Positions 30,241 through 41,044 of a stretch of DNA of 64,000 nucleotides are shown piece after piece. A model generated the notes under the pieces. It was given only the letters and a program-made list of their open reading frames with translations, ran no database searches and was not told the DNA's origin. How positions within the stretch are numbered: position 1 is the first letter of the stretch; each line of letters opens with the position of its first letter. Position numbers and translations under genes: made by a program. The stretch is from contig JAGTPG010000001.1 in the NCBI GenBank assembly GCA_018195615.1, forward strand, positions 1,922,501 through 1,986,500, written 5' to 3'. This DNA is from Streptomyces tuirus. GTDB lineage: Bacteria; Actinomycetota; Actinomycetes; Streptomycetales; Streptomycetaceae.

Positions 30241-33200
30241 GTGAGCAGCGATCGGGACGGGAACCGCGGGGGCTGGGCGACACCCGGCGATGACCAGCCC
30301 GACGCGGAGTCCGCGGCAGAGGTGACGGGCGAGTTCACCATCGACTACGCGCCGCCGGCCTGGTACACGCAGAACGCCTCGGGGAGTTCGAGTTCGGGGC
30401 AGGGGCGGGCGCGTCCCAGGACGCCAGTGCTTCCGGGGCGCCCGGGGAGTCCCGTCCGTCCCAGGGGTCCGGTGCGTCCGGGGTGCCGGTGCGTCCGGCG
30501 GTACCGGTGCGCCGAAGGGGCCGATTCCGCCGCTGCCGGGGCTCACTCCGCCGCCGCATGCCAACCCTTCTGGTGGCCCTCGTCCATCCCGAGGCAGACC
30601 TCTGGTCCGGCCTCGACTCCGACCTCGCCTCCTGCTCCGGCGCCTGCACCGGCGCCCGGGCGCCTTTCACGCCGCCCGCGCCACCGCCCGCTCCGGGTGC
30701 TCCGTTCACTCCGCCCGCGCCCGGGCCGGGTGCGCCCTTCACGCCGCCCGCGCCGTCTGCCGGGGGCCGTCTGCCGTGCCGAAGCTGCCCGTGGGGTTCG
30801 AGCCGCAGGGGTCTCAGCCGCAGGCCGCGCAGCCACAGGGGCAGACCGAGGCGCCTGCGGCTGATCCGGCCTCTCCTACGGCCCTGCCGAGCATCCCCGT
30901 CGGTGGGCATCAGGGGCAGTGGACGCCGGCTGCTCCGGAGGCTTCGGGCACCCCGGCTTCCGGTGATGAGGAGTCGGGGAACGGTGACCTGGAGAGCGGT
31001 GCCACGATGCGGTTCTCCGCTGTCGCCCTGAAGCGGGAGATCGCTGAGCGTGCCGCCGAGGTCGAGGCGCGGCTGGAGTCGGCCGACGACGCGCCGGACG
31101 AGGACAAGGTCGAGGCCGAGGACGGCACTGTCGCCTCCGGCACGACCGAGGGGGACGAGCCGGGCGAGGACTCCGGAGGTGATGTCGAGGGCCTGCCCGC
31201 CGACACCGACGAAGACGATGACTCCTCCACCGTGGCGGACGCGACCGCCGTCCCCGGTGCGGAGGAGCCTGCTTCCGGCGACTCCGAGCCGGGGAACGAT
31301 GCGCCGGAGGACGCGGCTCCCGTGACGGAGACGGACCAGGCCGTACCGGACGATGCCGAGCCCCAGGACTCGGACTCCGTACCGGCGGACGCGGTGCCTG
31401 GGGAGGCAGTGCCTGCGGACGCGGTGTCGACCGACGCGGCGCCGGCGGAGACAGTGGTCGCGGATGAGGCCCCGGCTGCTCCTGAGCCCGCCGACGCCGT
31501 GCCCAACGCCGCGGTGCCCTCCGACGCCGCTCCCGAGGACAGCGTTCCGCAGGGCTCCGCCGCCGCCCCGGGTGTGTCCGACGCCCAGCCCGGCTGGACC
31601 ACTCCCCGGCTCCGCAGGGCATGCCGCCGCTGCCGCCGCCGTACCAGCCGGCCGCCCCCGCACCGGCGAGCCAGTGGCCCGCACAGCCCCAGGCACAGCC
31701 GCCGGCGGAGCCCGTGGACCCGAACGCGCAGGGGCAGCCGCCGGTGCCGCCGCAGCCGTCGGTTCCGGCCCAGCAGCCGCAGCCGCCGTTCCAGCCGCAG
31801 GCGCCGCAGCCCGCGCCCGCCGCGTGGAACCCGCCGACCGCACCCACGCCGCCGAACCAGCCGCCCGCGCAGCCCGCACCGCAGCCCGGCGGCTACGGGT
31901 TCCCGCAGCCAGGAGCTCCGGCCGCGCCCAACGCCCAGGCCGGTTACGGCTTCCCGCACCCCGGCGCTCCGGCCCCCGCTGCCCGCAGCCCGACACCCCG
32001 CCGGCCCCCGCTCCCGACGCGCAAGGCGCCTACGGCTTCCCGCAGCCGGGCACACCGACCCCGGCCGCACAACAGCCCCGGCCCAGCAGCCCAACCCCCA
32101 GGCCGGCTACGGCTTCCCCCACCCCGGCACCCCGGCCCCCACAGCCCGCAGCCCGACACCCCGCCGACCCCGGCGCCCAACCCGCAGGCCGGCTACGGCT
32201 TCCCGCCCCCGGTGCTCCCAACGCCCAAGGCGGCTACGGCTTCCCCCAGCAGCCCCAGCCCCAGCCCGGTGTGCCGCCGCAGGCGCAGGCGCAGTCTCCG
32301 CAGAGCGGTCAGCCGCAGCAGCCCGTGGATCCGCGGACCGGTGCCGCCTGGCCGCAGCCCATGCAGCATGACCAGCGTCAGCCGACCAACCCCGGTGCCG
32401 CGCCGCTCGGTTACACCGCTGCCGTGGAGCTGTCGTCCGACCGGCTGCTCAACAGCAAGAAGCAGAAGGCGAAGAGCAGCCGTCCGGCGGCCGGTGGTGG
32501 TCGGTTCAAGATCGGTGGGAAGAAGGAGGAGGCCGAGCGGCAGCGGAAGCTGGAGCTGATCCGCACGCCGGTGCTCTCCTGCTACCGGATCGCGGTGATC
32601 AGCCTCAAGGGCGGGGTCGGAAAGACGACCACGACCACCGCGCTGGGCTCCACGCTCGCCACCGAGCGGCAGGACAAGATCCTCGCGATCGACGCCAACC
32701 CGGACGCGGGCACGCTCGGGCGCCGGGTCCGGCGTGAGACCGGGGCGACCATCCGTGACCTCGTCCAGGCGATCCCGTACCTCAACTCGTACATGGACAT
32801 CCGACGGTTCACGTCCCAGGCGCCGTCCGGGCTCGAGATCATCGCCAACGACGTCGACCCGGCCGTGTCCACGACGTTCAACGACGAGGACTACCGGCGC
32901 GCGATCGACGTGCTGGGCAAGCAGTACCCGGTCATCCTCACCGACTCGGGCACCGGTCTGCTGTACAGCGCCATGCGCGGTGTGCTGGACCTCGCCGACC
33001 AGCTGATCATCATCTCCACCCCGTCCGTGGACGGTGCCTCCAGCGCGAGTACGACGCTGGACTGGCTGTCGGCGCACGGATACTCCGACCTCGTCGCCCG
33101 CTCCATCACCGTCATCTCGGGTGTGCGCGAGACCGGCAAGATGATCAAGGTCGAGGACATCGTGTCGCACTTCGAGACGCGCTGCCGGGGCGTCATCGTC

Positions 33201-33715
33201 GTGCCCTTCGACGAGCATTTGGCCGCCGGTGCGGAGGTCAACCTCGACATGATGCGGCCGAAGGTGCGGGAGGCGTACTTCAATCTCGCGGCGATGGTCG
33301 CCGAGGACCTCACCCGCCACCAGCAGGCGCACGGCCTGTGGACCTCCGACGGCAACCCGCCGCCGGTCGCCGCCCCGCCGCTGCCCGGCCAGCCCGCCCA
33401 GGGCCAGCCGGTCCCGGCCCAGCCTCCGTATCCCGGACAGCAGCAGCCGGGCCCGTACCCGCAGCAGCCCCAGCCGGGCCAGCCGTACGCCCAGCCCGGA
33501 CAGCCCTATCCCCAGCCGGGCCAGCCCCGGCCCAGCCCGGCCAGCCGCCGTATCCGCAGGCGGCAGGCCAGCCGCCCTACCCGCAGCAGCCCCAACCCGG
33601 CCAGCCCCCGGCCGCACCTCCGCAGCCGGGCTACGGCTACCCGCAGCCCGGGCAGCCCGGCTACCCGGCGCAGCCCGACGGGCAGACCCCGCCGCCTCCG
33701 CCCCCGACGCAGTAA
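30241..33715 (+). CDS. MinD/ParA-like ATPase with proline-rich arms (EspI-like; many frameshifts)
   Basis: About 1160 residues. GTG 30241 has AGGAGG 6 nt upstream and gives [18 protein letters not shown]. The first 450 residues are acidic and proline/alanine-rich, then come six GYGFP-type repeats and Gln/Pro sequence. A MinD-like domain starts near 32580 with the deviant Walker [12 protein letters not shown] ([11 protein letters not shown]), Walker A' [16 protein letters not shown] and Walker B ILTDSGTG. The C-terminus is again Pro/Gln/Tyr-rich (PYPQPGQP repeats). The order proline-rich arm then MinD-like ATPase resembles EspI of the mycobacterial ESX-1 cluster. At least six single-base losses occur (several before 30780, near 31605, 31975, 32050-32220 and 33525), all in C/G runs. 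Possibly links secretion to ATP state or positions the machine. Confidence 0.85.
31889..32253 (+). repeat. GYGFP-coding imperfect repeats
   Basis: Six copies of a GGCTACGGCTTCCC-type core occur at about 31890, 31941, 32028, 32103, 32190 and 32231, encoding [16 protein letters not shown] units separated by Pro/Ala/Gln linkers. Spacing varies (about 41-87 nt). They are part of the disordered arm of the MinD-like ATPase. Three of the linkers contain frame breaks. Confidence 0.8.
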
Positions 33716-33726
33716 TCGCCTCACCC

Positions 33727-33752
33727 GATCGGCCCCTTTCGAGGGGCCGATC
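33727..33752 (+). terminator. Terminator hairpin after MinD-like ATPase gene
   Basis: Perfect 11-bp stem GATCGGCCCCT / AGGGGCCGATC with a TTCG tetraloop, 11 nt past the stop codon. The GC-rich stem with a stable tetraloop is a good intrinsic terminator for the plus-strand T7SS unit. Confidence 0.8.
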
Positions 33753-33757
33753 CCCTT

Positions 33758-33792
33758 CGTGGCCCGCGCCGTTCCCCTCGGCGCGGGCCACG
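33758..33792 (+). terminator. Second, tandem terminator hairpin
   Basis: Perfect 14-bp stem CGTGGCCCGCGCCG / complement with a 7-nt loop, 5 nt after the first hairpin. Together they insulate the T7SS cluster from the ABC importer operon. The remaining 33793-34011 holds no gene; it probably carries the importer promoter. Confidence 0.75.
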
Positions 33793-34011
33793 GCGCGTTC
33801 CGGGGCGAAATCCGTTGTCAGGCCCTGGCCAGGAGGGCGTCACCGGTCTCTACCAATGGGCACGAAAAGCTCGCCAATTCGTTATTTCCGCAGGCCACAA
33901 GGGGTGAACGTGCCGTTGACGGGTGGAGACGGCCGCTGATACACACACATCAACCATCTGACAGCTGATCAACCCGTCCTTCCCGTCCGAGCGATGACGC
34001 GAGGTCCGACC

Positions 34012-35863
34012 ATGGGCACGAACGATCAGACACGCAGCCTCCCGCGCGGCCTCCGCCTCGTCGCCGTGGCCGGGGCGGCCGCGCTCACCCTCACCGCCGG
34101 GCTCGCGACCCCGCTCGACCCGGCGCCCCGGCAGGCCCGGGCGGCCGACGACGGCAAGAAGGTGCTGACCGTCGCGGTGGCGCAGAGCGTGGACTCGCTC
34201 AGCCCGTTCCTGGCGGTCCGGCTGCTCAGTACGAGCATCCACCGGCTCATGTACGAGTACCTGACGAACTACGACCCCAAGGACAACCACGCCATCCCGG
34301 GCCTGGCCACCAAGTGGGAGTCGTCGCCGGACAAGCTGACCTGGACGTACACGATCCGCTCCAACTCCAAGTGGTCGGACGGCCGGCAGGCCACCGCCGA
34401 GGACGCGGCGTGGACGTTCAACAAGATGATGACCGACGACGGCGCGGCCACGGCGAACGGCAGCTACGTCGGGAACTTCCGGAAGGTGACGGCTCCCAGC
34501 CCGACCAAGCTGGTCATCGAGCTGAAGAAGCCGCAGGCCACGATGACCGCGCTCGACGTGCCGATCGTGCCGAAGCATGTGTGGGAGAAGGTCTCGGACT
34601 TCTCCGAGTTCAACAACGACAAGAGCTTCCCCGTCGTGGGCAACGGACCGTTCGTGCTGACCGGGTACAAGACCGACAGTTACGTCCGGCTGAAGGCCAA
34701 CGAGGGGTTCTGGCGCGGGGCGCCGAAGTTCGACGAGCTGGTGTTCCGCTACTACAAGGACCAGGACGCGGCGGTGTCGGCGCTGCGCAAGGGCGAGGTG
34801 TCCTTCGTCGCCGGGTCGCCGTCCCTGACGCCCGCTCAGGCGGCGTCCCTGGAGGGCGCGGAGAACATCAAGGTCAACGACGCCCCGGCCGCCGTTTCTA
34901 CGCCCTCGCCACCAATCCGGGCGCGAAGGCGAAGAACGGCAAGAAGTTCGGCGACGGCCACCCCTCCCTGCTGGACCAGCGGGTGCGCAACGCGCTGTTC
35001 CTGGCCGTCGACCGCGAGGCCATCATCGACAAGGTGTTCCAGGGCCACGCCGTCGAGGGCGAGGGCTACATCCCGCCGCGCTTCCGGAACTACTTCTGGC
35101 AGCCGTCCGCGAGTCAGAAGCTGGCGTACGACCCGGCGAAGGCGGCACAGCTGCTGGACCAGGCTGGGTACAGGAAGAACGCCGACGGCAAGCGTGTCGG
35201 CAAGGACGGCAAGCCGATCACCTACCGCGTCCTGTGCCACGCCACCGACCCGAACGACAAGGCCGTCGGCAAGTACCTCCAGGAGTGGTGGGGCAAGCTC
35301 GGCATCGGAGTCCAGCTGAACTGCCTGGACAACGTGACCGACCCGTGGCTGGCCGGTAAGTACGACCTGGCGTTCGACGGCTGGTCGGTCAACCCCGACC
35401 CGGACTTCGTGCTCTCCATCCACACCTGCGGGGCGCTCCCGGCGACCCGGAGGACACGGGCGCGACGGACAACTTCATCTGCGACAAGCGGTACGACGAG
35501 CTCTACGCCCGGCAGCTCGCCGAGTACGACCCCGCCAAACGGGCGGACATCGTCAAGCAGATGGAGTCGCGGCTGTACGACCTCGGGTACATGAACGTCA
35601 TGGCGTATCCGAACGCGGTCGAGGCCTACCGGACGGACCAGATCAAGTCGATCACGACCATGCCGGCGAAGGCGGGCAACATCTACGGCCAGGACGGCTA
35701 CTGGAGCTGGTGGTCGGCGGTCCCGGCGGATTCGAGCGGCTCGTCGGACAACGCGTCGTCGACGGGGGTCGTGGTCGGGATCGTCGCGGGTGTCGTGATC
35801 CTCGGCGGCCTCGCGGCGTTCGCGGCGATGCGGCGGCGGGCCACCGCCGAGGACCGCGAGTAG
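34012..35863 (+). CDS. Oligopeptide-type ABC substrate-binding protein, C-terminally anchored (two frameshifts)
   Basis: Cluster C (SBP_bac_5) solute receptor for peptides or nickel-like ligands. About 617 residues. Signal peptide from MGTNDQTRS (LVAVAGAAALTLTAGLATP), with no lipobox cysteine. Family marks include TYTIRSNSKWSDG and AVDREAIIDKVFQGHA. Unusually, the C-terminus has a Ser-rich linker, a membrane helix (VVVGIVAGVVILGGLAAFAAM) and a basic tail. One C is lost at 34883-34886 and one at 35438-35440. ATG 34012 is preferred over 33994 because of the GAGG site about 7 nt upstream. First gene of a five-gene importer operon. Confidence 0.9.
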
Positions 35864-35881
35864 ACGGGGCGATCGGGACTC

Positions 35882-36931
35882 ATGACCGCTGACGCGACTC
35901 CGGCGCTGGTCGAGGACAAGCAGCAGACGGCCGCCGGGCCGCGGGTACGCAAGGGCTCCGCGTACCCGCGGTACCTGGCGGGCAAGGTCGCGGGCGCGGC
36001 CGTGTCCCTGCTGGCCGTGCTCGTCACCAGCTTCTTCCTCTTCCGGCTGATCCCCGGCGACCCGGTGAAGACCATGACGCTCGGCCGTCAGGTGTCGGCC
36101 GAGCAGTTGGCCGCCTACCGTGAGGAGTTCGGGCTCGATCTGCCGTTGTGGCGGCAGTTCACGGACTACTGCGGCAAGGCGCTCACCGGCGACTTCGGTA
36201 CGTCGTACCAGTTCCGTGCCCCCGTCGTCGACAAGATCACCGAGGCGCTGCCGAACACCCTGCTGCTCACCGGGACCGCCTTCGTCCTCTACACGGCGCT
36301 GGGCTTCTTCCTCGGGACGCGCTCGGCCTGGCGGCACGGCAAGCTCGGCGACCGGGTCAACACCGGGCTCGCGCTGACGCTGTACTCCATCCCGTCCTTC
36401 TGGCTCGGGCTGCTGCTGATCATCGTGCTGTCGGTGGGCATCGGCCCGCTGCCCGGGATGTTCCCCACCGGCGGTATGGAGTCGGGCGGCAAGGAGGGCT
36501 TCGCCCACGTCGTGGACGTGGCGCACCATCTGGTGCTGCCGGTGGTGACGCTGGTGGCCGTGGAGTACGGGCAGACACTGCTGGTCACACGGTCGGCGTT
36601 GCTGGACGAGATGGGCAGCGACTATCTGACGACCGCGCGGGCCAAGGGGCTGCGCGACGACCTCGTGCGGCGTCGGCACGCCGTGCCGAACGCGCTGCTG
36701 CCGACCGTGACCCTGATCTTCATCAACCTCGGCCGGACGGTGGCGGGCGTGATCCTGGTGGAGACGGTGTTCTCCTGGCCGGGCCTCGGCGGGCTGTTCT
36801 ACCAGGCGCTGAGCGTGCCCGATCTGCCCCTGGTGCAGGGCCTGTTCTTCGTGTTCGCCGCCGCGGTGATCGTGATGAACACCCTCGCCGACCTGGTCTA
36901 TCCCCTGCTGGACCCCCGGGTGGCCCGATGA
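35882..36931 (+). CDS. Peptide ABC transporter permease, DppB/OppB type
   Basis: 349 residues, six hydrophobic segments. The first is AGAAVSLLAVLVTSFFLFRLIPGDP, typical of the OppB N-terminus. The ATPase-docking EAA loop is DYLTTARAKGLRDDLVRRRH. It follows the binding protein after 18 nt, and its TGA overlaps the next ATG (ATGA). It forms the membrane channel with the next gene's product. Intact frame. Confidence 0.95.
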   Translation: MTADATPALVEDKQQTAAGPRVRKGSAYPRYLAGKVAGAAVSLLAVLVTSFFLFRLIPGDPVKTMTLGRQVSAEQLAAYREEFGLDLPLWRQFTDYCGKALTGDFGTSYQFRAPVVDKITEALPNTLLLTGTAFVLYTALGFFLGTRSAWRHGKLGDRVNTGLALTLYSIPSFWLGLLLIIVLSVGIGPLPGMFPTGGMESGGKEGFAHVVDVAHHLVLPVVTLVAVEYGQTLLVTRSALLDEMGSDYLTTARAKGLRDDLVRRRHAVPNALLPTVTLIFINLGRTVAGVILVETVFSWPGLGGLFYQALSVPDLPLVQGLFFVFAAAVIVMNTLADLVYPLLDPRVAR

Positions 36932-37841
36932 CGACGACGACCGAACCGGCCCCGAGTCCGCGCGCCCTGGCCCGGCAGCGCCGCCGGGCCTCCGTCGCGC
37001 GCTTCTGGCGGCAGTACCGGGCGGAACGGGCGGGGCTGTACGGCCTGACCGCACTCGCGCTGTGCGCGCTGCTGGCCTTGCTCGCACCGCTGTTCGTCGG
37101 CTCCGACGTCAGCAGTGTGACCGACGCGCCGGGGCGTCCGATGCAGAGCCCCAGCACCGAGTTCCCGCTCGGCACCGACCAGTTCGGCCGGGATCTGCTG
37201 GGCCTGGTGATCTGGGGTTCGCGGGTGTCGCTGCTGGTCGGGCTGCTCGCCGCCGTGCTGTCGGTCGCGATCGGCACCCTGATCGGGGTGACGGCGGGCA
37301 TTTCAAGGGCTGGTACGCGACGGTGATGATGCGGATCACCGACTGGTTCCTGGTCATGCCGACGCTGGTGCTGGCGATCGCCCTGGCCACCGTGATGTCC
37401 CGCTCCCTGACCACGACCGTCGTCGCGATCGGCGTCACCACCTGGCCCACCACGGCCCGGCTGGTGCGCGCGCAGACGCTGGCGGTGGAGACCCGGCCCT
37501 ACATCGAGCGGGCCAGGGCGCTCGGCGGCGGCCACTGGCACATCATGTCCCGGCACGTGCTGCCCAACGTGATGCCGCTGGTGCTGGCCCAGACGACCCT
37601 GATCATCTCCAGCGCCATCCTCGCCGAGGCGACGCTCGCCTTCCTCGGCCTCGGGGACCCGACGATCGTTTCATGGGGCGGGCTGCTCCAGGACGCGCGG
37701 GAGGCGGGCGCGGTCAGTGCCGGGGACTGGTGGTACCTGGTGCCGCCGGGCATCGCCATCGCCGTGGTGGCGCTGGCGTTCACGCTGTGCGGGCGGGCCG
37801 TGGAGTCCGTCCTCAACCCCAGGCTGGGGGTGTCGCGTTGA
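36928..37841 (+). CDS. Peptide ABC transporter permease, DppC/OppC type (one frameshift)
   Basis: About 304 residues. N-terminal basic cytoplasmic stretch (RQRRRASVARFWRQYR), OppC signature PLGTDQFGRDLLGLVIWG, and EAA loop RPYIERARALGGGHWHI. One G is lost at 37296-37298 within TGACGGCGGGCAT; the corrected sequence is AGHFKGWYATVMM. Start and stop overlap both neighbours by 4 nt, indicating strict translational coupling. Confidence 0.93.
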
Positions 37842-38857
37842 GTCTGCTCGAGGTCAGGGACCTGACGGTGACGTACGCGGGCGGGGCGGCCGCCGTGCGC
37901 GGCGTGGACCTGCGCCTGGACGCCGGCCAGAAGCTCGGCCTGGCCGGGGAGTCCGGCTGCGGCAAGTCCACGCTGGCGCTGGCCCTGCTGCGGCTGCTGC
38001 CGTCCGGCACCCGCGTCACCGGAGAGGTCCTGCTCGACGGCGAGGACGTGCTGGCGATGAAGTGGGGCCGCGTGCGGGCGGTCCGCTGGGCCGGCGCGTC
38101 GGTCGTATTCCAGGGCGCGATGCACTCGCTGAACGCCGTGCACCGTATCGGCGACCAGATCGCCGAGCCGATCCTGCTGCACAGGAAGGCCACCCCGGCC
38201 GGGGCGAAGAGGAAGACCGGCGAACTGCTGGAGCAGGTCGGTCTCCCGGCGGCCCGCGCGGGCGCCTACCCGCACGAGCTGTCCGGCGGCCAGCGCCAGC
38301 GCGTCATGATCGCCATGGCCCTGGCCTGCGACCCGCGACTGATCATCGCCGACGAGCCGACGACCGCGCTCGACGTGATGATCCAGGCGCAGATCCTCCG
38401 GCTCATCGAGCAGCTCGTCGCGGACCAGGACCTCGGTCTGATCATGATCAGTCATGATTTGGCGGTGCTCGCCGACACCTGCGACCGGCTCGCCGTGATG
38501 TACGCGGGGCGGGTGGTCGAGGAGGGACCGGCGGCGAAGGTGTACGAGGACGCCCGGCACCCCTACGCCAAGGCCCTCTCGGCCGCGTTCCCGCGCATCG
38601 GCGACCCGGCGTCCCGGTTCGCGCCACAGGGCCTCGCGGGCGACCCGCCGGACCCGGCGGCGCTGCCGTCCGGCTGCACGTTCCATCCGCGCTGCCCGGT
38701 GGCGCTGGAGTCGTGCGCCGAGCAGGACCCGGCGCCGCGGGCGGCCGGGCCGGAACGGCGGGCGGCGTGTGTCCTGGTCGGGACGCCGGAGTCCCCCGGC
38801 GAGCGGACCGGGCAGGAACCGGAGGCCCTGGAGGAAGCGAGGCCCAGCACGCCATGA
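37838..38857 (+). CDS. Peptide ABC transporter ATPase, DppD/OppD type
   Basis: 339 residues. Walker [10 protein letters not shown] (about 38-46), signature LSGGQRQRV, Walker B LIIADEPT and H-loop ISHDL are present. A C-terminal cysteine-bearing segment ([15 protein letters not shown]) is the oligopeptide-type extension. The start is a TTG at 37838-37840 overlapping the previous TGA (TTGA), giving MSLLEVRDL. Energises the importer together with the next gene. Confidence 0.95.
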   Translation: MSLLEVRDLTVTYAGGAAAVRGVDLRLDAGQKLGLAGESGCGKSTLALALLRLLPSGTRVTGEVLLDGEDVLAMKWGRVRAVRWAGASVVFQGAMHSLNAVHRIGDQIAEPILLHRKATPAGAKRKTGELLEQVGLPAARAGAYPHELSGGQRQRVMIAMALACDPRLIIADEPTTALDVMIQAQILRLIEQLVADQDLGLIMISHDLAVLADTCDRLAVMYAGRVVEEGPAAKVYEDARHPYAKALSAAFPRIGDPASRFAPQGLAGDPPDPAALPSGCTFHPRCPVALESCAEQDPAPRAAGPERRAACVLVGTPESPGERTGQEPEALEEARPSTP

Positions 38858-39863
38858 CCATGTCTCCCAAGGCCCCCGAGGTCACCACGGCACCGCTGCT
38901 GAGCGCCCAGGGCCTCCACGTCACCTTCCCCGGCCGGCGCGGCGGCCCCCGGGCCCGAGCGGTGGACGGAGTGGACCTCGACATCCGACCCGGCGAGATC
39001 GTCGCGCTGGTCGGTGAATCCGGCTGCGGCAAGACGACCCTGGCCCGCAGTCTGCTGGGCCTGGTCGAACCGACGTCGGGCCGGGTCACCTTCGACGGCC
39101 GCCCGCTGGACTACTCGGGCCGGTCCCTGAAGGCGTACCGCAAGCGCGTCCAGCTGGTCCTCCAGGACCCGAGCGGCTCCCTGAACCCGCGGCACACGGT
39201 GTACGACGCGGTCGCCGAGGGTCTGCGCATCCACGGCCACGGCGGCGACGAACGCACGGCCGTCGCCGGGGCCCTGTCCCGCGCCGGCCTCCGCCCCCGG
39301 AGCGGTTCTTCCTGCGCTACCCGCACGAACTGTCCGGCGGACAACGCCAGCGGGTCGTCATCGCGGGAGCCCTGGTCCTGGAGCCCGAACTCCTCGTCGC
39401 CGACGAGCCGGTGGCATCCCTGGACGCGTCCGTCCGCGGCGAGATCCTCGCCCTGCTCCTGCGCCTGCGCACCGAGCTGGGCCTGTCCGCCCTGGTCGTC
39501 ACGCACGACCTGGGACTGGCCTGGAACATCGCCGACCGGGTCGCCGTGATGTACCTGGGCCGGATCGTGGAGACGGGCGCGGTGGAGCAGGTCCTGACGG
39601 CACCGCGGCATCCCTACACGCAGGCGCTGCTGTCAGTGCTCCCGGAGGCCCCGGGCGCACCGGTGGTTCTCACGGGTGAACCCCCGGACCCGTCGCGTAT
39701 CCCGTCCGGCTGCCGTTTCCACGCGCGCTGCCAGATCCTGGCGAGCGGTGAGGCGGCAGCAGCGGGCGTGGCAGACGCGTGCAGGGGCCAGGACCTAAAA
39801 GTCTTGAGCGGGAGCGGGGAATCACAGGTGGCCTGCCATTGGGCGGTTCCTCCGCCCCCCTGA
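38854..39863 (+). CDS. Peptide ABC transporter ATPase, DppF/OppF type (one frameshift)
   Basis: About 336 residues. Walker [11 protein letters not shown]-loop [11 protein letters not shown] (the DPF/OppF hallmark), signature LSGGQRQRV, Walker B LLVADEP and switch VTHDL. One C is lost in the run 39294-39298; the frame resumes [15 protein letters not shown]. The C-terminal segment has GCRFHARC as in OppF proteins. Last gene of the operon, overlapping dppD by 4 nt and convergent with ribF. Confidence 0.93.
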
Positions 39864-39901
39864 GGGGCGCGGGGAACTGCGCGACAGGCCACAACGCACC
39901 C
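39863..39901. repeat. 39-nt dispersed intergenic repeat, copy 1
   Basis: Starts AGGGGCGCGGGGAACTGCGC and ends ACGCACCC. A second copy in inverse orientation lies at 58103-58141 with only two differences. It lies between convergent genes. I recall this element at very many gene ends in Streptomyces genomes. Confidence 0.8.
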
Positions 39902-39912
39902 GCGGACGGCTC

Positions 39913-40875
39913 TCAGGAGGACTGGGCAGCCCCCTCAGCAGCCACCAGCTCCCGGCACCTCTTGACGTCCTGCCCCATCTGCTCCAGCAGGGCGTCCAGC
40001 GTCTCGAACTTCGCCTGCCCCCGCACGAACGCCAAGAAGTCGACCGCGACATGCAACCCGTACAGATCCAGCCCGACCCGGTCGATGGCGTACGCCTCCA
40101 CCGTGCGCTCGGTCCCCTCGAACTGAGGATTCGTGCCGACGGAGATCGCCGCCGGCATCGCCTCGCCCTGGGCGTGCAGCCAGCCGGCGTAAACGCCGTC
40201 GGCCGGGATGGCCGTGTGCGGCAGCGTCTCGACGTTGGCCGTCGGAAAGCCCAGTTCGCGGCCACGCTGCGCCCCGCGAACGACCACGCCCTCGACCCGG
40301 TGCGGGCGGCCCAGGATCTCAGCCGCGCCCTCGACGTCGCCCTCGGCGACCAGCCGCCGGGTCAGCGTCGAGGAGAACGGCTCCCCGCCGCCCGCCTCAC
40401 CGGTCACGTACAGGTCGACGACCTCGACCTCGAAGTCGTAGGTCTTGCCCTGCGTGGCCAGGAACTCCACGTTGCCGGCGGCCTTGTGCCCGAAGCGGAA
40501 GTTGGGGCCCTCGACGACGGCCTTGGCGTGCAGTTTGTCGACGAGCACCTTGACGACGAAGTCGGCCGGGGACAGCTTCGAGAACTCGCTCGTGAAGGGA
40601 AGGATGAGCACCGCGTCCACACCCAGGTCGGCCATGAGTTCGGCGCGACGGTGGTGCGGGGCGAGCAGCGGCGGGTGGCTGCCGGGGCGGACGACCTCGC
40701 TGGGGTGCGGGTCGAAGGTGACGACGACGGCGGGCACGCCCAGTTCCCGTGCGCGGTTCACGGCATGCCGGATGATCAGCTGGTGTCCGCGGTGGACTCC
40801 GTCGTAGGAGCCGATGGTGACGACGCTGCGCCCCCAGTCCTGGGGGATGTCCTCCAAGCCACGCCAGCGCTGCAC
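39913..40875 (-). CDS. ribF: Bifunctional riboflavin kinase / FAD synthetase
   Basis: Makes FMN and FAD from riboflavin. 320 residues. The N-terminal nucleotidyltransferase has GSYDGVHRGHQ and later GPNFRFGHKAAGN; the C-terminal kinase has GRELGFPTANVE and DGVYAGWL. GTG at 40873-40875 with AAGGAG 8 nt upstream; the longer open frame upstream overlaps the next gene and is not used. In most bacteria ribF follows truB directly; here a large gene separates them. Intact frame. Confidence 0.95.
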   Translation of the reverse strand: MQRWRGLEDIPQDWGRSVVTIGSYDGVHRGHQLIIRHAVNRARELGVPAVVVTFDPHPSEVVRPGSHPPLLAPHHRRAELMADLGVDAVLILPFTSEFSKLSPADFVVKVLVDKLHAKAVVEGPNFRFGHKAAGNVEFLATQGKTYDFEVEVVDLYVTGEAGGGEPFSSTLTRRLVAEGDVEGAAEILGRPHRVEGVVVRGAQRGRELGFPTANVETLPHTAIPADGVYAGWLHAQGEAMPAAISVGTNPQFEGTERTVEAYAIDRVGLDLYGLHVAVDFLAFVRGQAKFETLDALLEQMGQDVKRCRELVAAEGAAQSS

Positions 40876-41044
40876 TGTGCCTGCTCCTTGTCGAAAGCTC
40901 GTCGAACCCGTGTCCGTGGTTGTCCGTGGTTGCCTCGTACGCAGGTCTAAGGGTGCCATGCCGGGTGCCCCCGGCCCGCATCGGCATGGGGGCTGTGACA
41001 GGGCGCACGGCGCCCTGGCCGAGTGCGGGGTGCGCGGGCTCCCG

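Noticed and set aside
9768..33715. T7SS cluster as a recently acquired island
   Set aside because: No integrase, tRNA junction, insertion sequence or base-composition change at the borders; flanking gene order matches S. coelicolor as I recall it.
31353..33968. 871-residue protein ending beyond the terminators at 33968
   Set aside because: The frame leaves the MinD-like gene at the break near 33525 and reads through two terminator hairpins; the true end is the TAA at 33713-33715.
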